Shown: in pieces, positions 15,612 through 24,600 of the stretch
Layout of the letters: the number at the start of each line of letters is the position of its first letter
How positions within the stretch are numbered: position 1 is the stretch's first letter
From: a virus
DNA length: 34,915 nt
Reading direction: 5' to 3' (one strand)
IMG/VR virus record: IMGVR_UViG_3300048446_000361
Coordinates: 1-34,915 of that record
Notes under the pieces: generated by a model
Told to the model about the DNA's origin: nothing
The model's database searches: none
What the model saw: the letters and a program-made list of their open reading frames with translations, nothing else
Program-made: the position numbers and the translations under genes

Positions 15612-18600
15612 ATGAGTTTTAACATTAATTCTGATAAAGAATTTATCTCAGGGTCAAGACCTCAGTTTATTGGTACAACACAGTTTTCTATTCGCGCTGG
15701 TACAGGCGTTGATGAAAAAGAAGTAATCAGAACACTTCTGGATTCGGAAGAAAAACTTCCACGTGTTGGTATCAATAGAACTGGGCAGCGAGTCAACAAT
15801 ATTGCAATTTTGACTCAGGGTTCTGGATATACTGTAGAGCCTACTGTAACTGTCGGTCCTCCGCCTCAAGGCGAAAATGCCAAACAAGCATTAGCATCTG
15901 CCTTTATTTTTAACGGTCGTATTGTTAACATTGCTGTTAACGATCCTGGTAGCGGTTATAGTACTGCGCCAAGTGTTGTCATTACTGGTGGTAATGGTGC
16001 TGGTGCATCTGCTGAAGCATTCCTTGATACTGTTGATTTTGAACTTGATATCAACGGTGCAATCAGAACTTCTACGTCTATTATTTCCGACACGGCAAGA
16101 ATTCTGAACCTGGATATCGATAACTTCGTTACTCCAGACCTTAATTTAAGGGGTCCTAACCTTAAAAATTATGTTAACAACACAGGTACAATCTGGGTTG
16201 CTAATACAATTGTCCAAAAAGATGTCTATAGGTACTTTGGTGCCAACGTATATCAATCACTAAATGCTGGACAGACTGGTCCTAATGCTCCTGAGCATTT
16301 GGATGGTATCGTTCTAAACAACGAAGTAAACTTCAAGCATATTGGTTTCCGTGTTGTAGACGAAAATGCATTTGGTTATAATGAAACTGGTGAAGCAGGT
16401 ATATTCCCAAGGTCTATTACTCCATTGTTGGGTGATAGATCAGATAAGATTGCTACTACAGAATACGTACTAAACCTAGCAACCAATGACGTTGGTGGTC
16501 GTATCTATGTTTCTTCGCAGATTGGTAATGACCTTAACGATGGTCGATCTGCTGTAAACCCTGTACGTAGTATTAAGAAGGCAGCACAATTAGCATGGGA
16601 AACTCCTGGAGTTAAAGAAACAATTATCGTTTCTGGTGGAGATTATGTAGAAGATAACCCCATCTCCTTGCCGCCTGATGCATCAGTTGTTGGTGATAAC
16701 TTACGTCTGGTAATTGTAAGACCTAACAATCCTGGCAAGCACATCTTCAAGTTTGGTGATAAGAACTATGTTATCGGTGTTACCTACCGAGATAAGATTG
16801 ATGCTAACGGTGACGCGATCTCCACGTGGGACTTCGCGATGGTGTTTGATGACAAGCAAAGGATTAATGTCGATTCTGAAGTCAATGGAGACTTTGGCGT
16901 TAACTTCCCAATTGGTCATCAGGTATTTGGTCCCGATAAATTTAGAATTGATTTCCAAAATAACACTGGATTGTCGCAACTTGTTTCTGGTCTAGAAGCA
17001 GTTGGTGTTAACACTGGTGCTAGAGGCGACATCTCTAATGTTGTTTTCAGTACAATTATTGGTAATAATGCATACCAAAATGGTTCATTAGATGTTGAAA
17101 TTACTAGTGGTTCCTTCCTAGAGGGTGAAGGATTTAGATATATTATTGGTGGCACCCAAGGTGCTTCTCTTACTTCATCTACAGGAACAGTAGGTGTTAA
17201 TCAATTTGCAATTACTAGCAATCCTACGCCAGCTGGACTGATTGTTGGTGCATATATTTACTTAGATGGCACTGCTAACTCAGAAGTAGGACAAGGATTC
17301 TACGAAATTATTCAAATTGACGATGACAATGAACCCACTCAATGGGAAATAACTGTTGCTCCACTTCTTTCTTCCATTGGATGGAGAGACACTGCTGCAG
17401 GTAATATTAACATTTATGCAGCATCGATCACAGAAGGTTCCTTCGACTCTACCAAAATTAGATCGATCCGAGCAGAAGGTGAAGTTGTATTCCAGGATGA
17501 TGATTACACTACACCACTTCCAATTGTCAGAATGGATTTCTCCCTACAGGGTGATCCAAGTATTGCAACTGGTGGTTTCCAAAATACACAATTTGGTGAC
17601 GCAGAAGATCTAGGTGGTGTTGTATTCTATACAAGTGCTCTTTCTGGTAGACAAAATTTCCACGACTTTAAAGAAGGTCAAGAAATTTTAATCGAAGGTC
17701 TATCTACTTCAGCACCTGATTTATCATTCCTTAATGGTAGACAAAGAATTTATAAAGTTATTGAAGATGCTGATGGTCGAGCAAGACGTTTTGTTATTCC
17801 TAAAAAGGTTCCTGCAGGTCTAGGTCTTAACGCAAACAACAATTTTGATCCAGGTCAATTTGCAGTTGTCAAATCTGCATCCAGATCAGTAACACTATCT
17901 CTACTCAACTCACCAAACAAATTCCCACTAGCTCAACCTGTTGATAGAAGATTCCAGGATGCTGCTATTTTTATTAGAAATAATAGAGAATTTATTGCTG
18001 ATGAAGTTGTAGGTAGAATCAATAGAGAATTTGCACAAGATTATCATTCTGTTTACAGCATTGGTGGTCAATCATTTGGATCATACACAGCATCGGATGC
18101 TACATATAATCCTGCAACTGGTGAATTTGTAATCACCATGGCAAGTCATGGGTTGTCTGTTGGAGAAGGAATTAGAATTGCAGACAATTCATTCGTATTC
18201 ACATGTGCGATGGATGGCAATGCTACAGAGCATTCTTTGCCAGAATCTACACAATATGCTAGCGGTAAGTCTCTACCTATTCTAGAATCGACTACAAACA
18301 CTGTTACGGTCAACGTAGGTGCATCTGGACCAAACCAATACTATACGCCTTCTAACGCCAGTTACGACCCAACCCTAGGTACTCTACAACTTATTATTGG
18401 AAGCCACTCATTAACACCAGGAGAAGGTGTTGTTATCGATAACAACTCCCTATCGTTTAAGTGTGCGATGGATGGATATGATTCTGTTAAGACATATCCG
18501 AGAGCAGGTATTGACCCTTATGCTAGCAGATCAATTCCTATTACATCTGTAACTGCAGATTCTATTACTTTACAGGTTGGTATTTCTAGAGAAAACTTCT

Positions 18601-21600
18601 CTATGACTCCGACTGCTGTAACTTATAATGCAGCAACAGGTGATATGACTGTTGATGTTGGTCAGCATGGTCTAGGTGTAGGACGTAGCGTTGTTCTTAA
18701 TGACAACTCATTCACCTTCACATGCGATCTGGATGGAAATACGGTACAAAAGACATACCCACGTCCAGGTCAAGATCCTTATGCTGGTAAGTCTATTGCA
18801 ATTACATCAGTTGGTACTACATCACATACCCCAACTGATGTAGATTACGATGCTTCTACTGGTGATATTGAAATGACTATTAATAGTCATGGATTCTCAA
18901 CTGGAGATTATATTAAAGTTGATGATGGATCTTTGGTATTCACCTGTGCTCTTGATGGAAACGTAGCACAGAAAGCATACCCACGTGCTGGATTTGATCT
19001 TCCAAGTGGTCGTTGGTTAGAAATCACTGTAGTTGATAGTTCTAATATTCGTTTCAATGTTGGTCCTTCTAGTTACACAGGTTTACATACTTGGATCTCT
19101 GCAGCTGCTGATGCTGTCAAGCGTCAAGATGGCACATTCACTATCAATGTAGGAGATGCTGGTGCTGCTTCGGGTAGCAACCACGTATGGATTGCTGCTG
19201 CTTCAGGTGCTATTAAGCACGAACCAAGAGCAAATCATCTGTTCCAGGGATCAACAACTAATGCTATCAGACACCTTCCTCAGTCTGCTCATACGTTTGT
19301 AAGGTCAACATCTAATGGTATTACAACAGGTGGTTCATCATTCAAGATCTACCTTGGCAACACTGATCATATCCACACCTACGTAAGTGGTGGTACTGTA
19401 ACATTTGGTGGTAATGACTACGCTATTACTAGTTTCGATTACGATTCTGTAGTTACTGGCGTAGCAGAAATCACAACTACATCCTCTATTCCAGGTTTGG
19501 CAGAAGATGATATTGTAAAACTTGCTGACCTCTTAATTTCGTGTGATGCAGGTACAAAAGTATATCCATCTTATAGTTCCCCAACATCAGGTAATAATGT
19601 TAACCTGAGTAATGGAGATGAGCAATGTAGGCAGGACTTGAATCACTTCATGAATGCAGTCATTCGTGACTTGGAATTTGGTACTAATCATAACGTTATT
19701 GATTCTGCTAAGAAGTTCATTGTTAATGACAAAATTACATACATTGAAGATGAAATTGTCCAGAACGTTCGTGCTATCGAATATGCTAGAGAACTGATTA
19801 GATATGCAGTCTGTAATTGGAGAACTGAGAATAGAACTCCTGCAGATCCTATCTACACTCCTGTGTATTCTGGTGTTACAAGATATTTTGATGACACTGT
19901 TATCACATCAACAGCAGGTACTCCTGCTTGTGCTAACGTCATTTCAGCAATTGATGTTCTATCTTATTTGTGGGTAGATGTTATCACCAACAATGCATCT
20001 GGTACACAACTAGATGCAGCATACCTGATTGCTCGCAATGCGGATCTAATTGCTGATCAAGCATTGTTGGATACCAAGTCAGCATATCCTACTCTTAATC
20101 TTTCCGATGTAATGGAAAGAAAGTGTAAGCGCGACATCAAGATTGTTCTTGAAGGTCTTGCTAAAGATTTGGTGCTAGGTGGCAACTCTGGTATCGTTGC
20201 TGTTGCCGAGTCTTACTTTGCTGGAGCTGCGCTAGTAGCAATCCCAGAAGCACAAAGAGAAGAAACTATCTACGCATACCAAAGAGTTCAATTGCATGCT
20301 ATTGCTGCAATGAGAAATTGGACTGGTGGTAATGTAATTGATGTTACTCCTAATACTGCTCAGTACAATTCTTCGACTGGTCAACTAAGTCTGACGATTA
20401 CTGATCCTGGACTTACTATCACTGCTAATGACAGAATTGCATTTAAAGAAGGAGCACTTACATTTAACTGTGCATATGGTGGCGGTGGAGATCATTCCAA
20501 TCCAAGACCTGGCGATGCCAATTATGGTAAGTCTCAACCTATTATTAGTGCATCTTCTGCTGGTGGTGTGACAACTATTGTTTGTAATGTAGGTAATGCT
20601 GGATTGGCTGCTGGTCTAACTCACACTCTGACTTCTGCATTAACAGATGGTACGATTATCATCTATGACCCAATCGAAACTACTTCAGTAATCCCACAGT
20701 TTGAAGACTGGAATATCCTAATTGATATTAACGGAACTGCATCTTCTATCCAAATTACTCCTGAGAGTGCTACATATGACCCTGCAACAGGTTTGTTTGT
20801 AGTTACCTCTACTGGTCATAGTGTTGCACAGGGAGACCAAGTTCAGATTGCCCCTGAGTCTGTTGTGTTTACATGTGCCATGGATGGCAACCAGACTGAA
20901 CATGCACTACCATCTTCTGGTCAAGATGCATATAACAATATTCTAACAGTTGATTCTGTAACCGCAAATACATTCACAATTGATGTTGGTGAATCTGGTT
21001 CCGACATTCAGTTTACTCCATCTGATGTTTCTTATGATCCTGCAACAGGTGATTTAGAAATTAATGTAGGACCCCACACATTGTCTGTAGGAGAAGGTAT
21101 TGTCATTGCTGATAATGCATTCACCTTTACCTGTGATATGGATGACAATCAGTCACAGAAAACATACCCACGTCTCGGCATTGATCCTTATGCTGGTAGG
21201 TCTATGCCTATCACATCTACATCAGCAACTACAATTACTGTAAACGCAGGCGCTTCTGGTCCTAATAAGTTCTTTACACCTTCTGCTGCTGTCTATGATC
21301 CAGCAACAGGTGCCATGACTCTCACGGTTGGACAGCATGGTTTGGGGCAGTGGCGCAATGTAACAATTGCTAATAACTCATTCACCTTCACATGTGCTGC
21401 TGACGGAAACGCAACACAGCATACATATCCACGTTCTGGTCAGGATCCATTTGCAGATAACAAGTCTATCGCGATCACTGATGTTGGTTTTACAGCACAT
21501 ACAGTTACCGATGCTGACTACAACGCATCAACTGGTAATGTCGAACTAACCATCAGCAATCATGGTTTTGCTAATGGTGATTATATCATGGTTCTTGACG

Positions 21601-24600
21601 GAACCTTGCAGTTCACTTGTGATCTAGATGGTAATACAGTACAGAAAGCATACCCACGTGCTGAATATGATTATCCATCTGGGCGCTGGTTACCGATTAG
21701 TAATGTAACTACAAATACATTTGATATCAACGTTGGTCCTTCTTCCTATAAAGGTGCTCACACATTTACTGGAGCTACCTCTAGTGGTGTTCGCAGACAA
21801 GACGGAACGTTCACTATCAACGTTGGTACATCATCCGACACAAGCGTACATACCTTTGTGGGAGCAACTACTGATGCAGTAAGACATCTTCCACAATCTA
21901 CACATACGTTTATTACTGCTGCTGCAGATTCAGTTAAGCACTTACCACAATCTGCTCACACCTTTGTGAGAGCAAATCAAAATGCACTGGAAGTTTATCC
22001 TCCAGGTTCTGCACCTCTATGTGCAAGCATTGCATCAAACATTGCCACTTCAATGAATCTGTTTGAGTCTATTCTTGATGGAACGATTCAAGCAGGAGCA
22101 ACAACACCAACATATGGTACGTTGTATGTTACAGACAATGTAATCACATATCCAGATTCTTTCATCTATGATCTAGATGATGTCAGAATGGCTGTTCGTG
22201 GTACATATAACGATAACCCGATTATTGAGGCATCTCCATACACCCAAAACGCATCTGTTATCTCCTTCCTAGGTGGTGGCGGTGCTGAGATTGATGGTGA
22301 CAAGGTTAAGCAACCTAACTGCCCCTTCCCTGGTCTTGAGATCGACGGAACAGCATCTTTCCCCAATCAGGGTAAGTCGATGGTTGCATCGGCGTTCACG
22401 ATCGTTTCTTTCGGTGGTACAGGTTATAAGATTATTAATGATGGTTACACCCAGTTAGTTTCTGTATTCTGTATTTTCTGTGCTGATGGTGTTCTTTCTG
22501 AGTCTGGTGGTTATTGTTCCATCACGAACTCTGCTACAAACTTTGGTATCTATGCTCTGAGAGCAACTGGTTTCCGTAGAGATCCATACGTCTTTGACGC
22601 TGGTTACTTTGCTAGTGGAACTTATATCCGTGCAACTATCACTAATGTCTCGCAGACACCTACAGGAAGAACAATCTTTACGATTGAAAACCTAGGTCGC
22701 GAACCTCTGGAGCACTATATCCTCAAGGTTGATGGTTACACTAACTCCGATGAAGATACCGAATACTTTATCGACGAAATTACTCAAGTTGGTGCAGGTC
22801 CACCGTTCACATCTACATGTATCTTTGATGACGGTTCTGGTGGTGCAGTAAGTCTTATCGATAACGCCACTGGTCAAGCCGTTACGCCTGCTGCTCTTGA
22901 TGGTGCCACAGTTAATCTTCATAGACCATCTATTGTTAACTCCTCGGCACATACCTGGGAATTTGCTGGTTCGGGAACGAACTACTTGGCACTACCAGAA
23001 AATGGTGGTGTTAAAGTTGAAGCAAATGAGCAATTCAACGAAAATTATGGTCGTGTTTATTGCTCTGGTACTGATGAACTTGGTGACTTCAAGGTTGGTA
23101 CATTTGCTAAGATCGAGAACAGAACTGGTAACATTACCTTCACGGGTACAGTTACAATTTCGGAAGTTGAATTCTTGAAACTGAAAGGTGGCGACGTTGT
23201 TGTCACAGGTTTCGATGATGCTAATACACTTGGTGGTGCTAATTCTTCTAACAGTAAGATCCCAACACAGAAGGCAGTTAGAGACTTCATCACTAATAAC
23301 CTTGGTGCATACATCCAGAAAGAATATTCAACCAACTCTGTTCCTAGAGCACTGGTCGAACTAACTGATTCTGGTAAGATTTCACTTGATCAGATTCCTG
23401 CACTACGTCCTTTCCAAGTCTTCACGATTGCTGATCAAGCAGAAAGACTTGCAATTGAAGGAGCTCTTGCTGGTGATATTGCAATTGAACAAGATACATC
23501 TACATCGTTCATTCTAAACAATGATAACGGTAGTCAGTTCTTGTCATTCCAAGTTGACCCAAGTCTAACATTTACTCTCAATGATATTTTTGAGGGTAGC
23601 GTTTCTGGTGGTCAGATTCAAGCAACGGAATACAGACAGGGTGTTCTTTACCAAATCAATATCACTGATCCTGGTAGTGGATACACACAACCTCCAGTTA
23701 TTACAATCTCTGGTGGATCTCCACAAGCAGGTTCAGTTTCTGCTATTGCTGGTTGTACTATTGCTAATGGTCAACTTGTCACCATTACTATCCTAGAGCA
23801 AAACAGTTACGTTGGTGGTAAAGGATACAGTGTTGCTCCCGTTATTAACATTGCTGCTCCTCCAGGAGGAGGTACACAAGCAACAGCACTTGGTCTAATT
23901 GAAAGTAGACTTTACGGTAATATTGTCAACAACGTCAAAATTACTGATACAGATACATTTGATTCTAGCGATATTCCTAATGTTAGTGTTAACATTAATA
24001 GAGCAATCAACACATCTTCCAGTAATATTAACAACTGGGTGAGTCTATCAACCACTACTGTTGATGCTAGAGATATTACAGGTGGTCCTATTGCAACTGA
24101 CTTGCTGTCAACCAATTCAACTTCTGCAAACTCAAACACCTTCTTGAGAGGAGACCAATCTTATGCATTGGTAGTACAATCAATTAAAGGTCCAGAAGAA
24201 AGATACTTCGCGAAACTAGCTGTTCCAGCACAAAGTGGTGGAGTCAGTATGATCTTCTCTACCAACCAGAATGCACTGAAAGGTCATATTGTTAAGAACA
24301 GTGTTACTGGTATTCAAGAAGATACGATTATCAATTCTGTTATTACAGAAAATAGTCTCACCACACTCACTTTTGATCAATCAAAAGCACTGACATCTAC
24401 AATTCCAGCTGGAACAATTATTGAGTTTACTAGAGCTGCTTCTCCAATCAGATTTGACTCTACGTTTACTCAAGGTAACTTTGTTGAAGAAGTTATCATT
24501 GCTAACGGTGGTAGTGGATTTACTAACGGTACATATTACAACCAATTGATTACTGGTGGTACTGGTACTGGATTTAAACTAACACTTATTGTTGCTAATA

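Noticed and set aside
19086-21990. CRISPR-like array from the short repeats
   Set aside because: The repeats are in-frame protein repeats with divergent DNA and no constant direct repeat with unique spacers.
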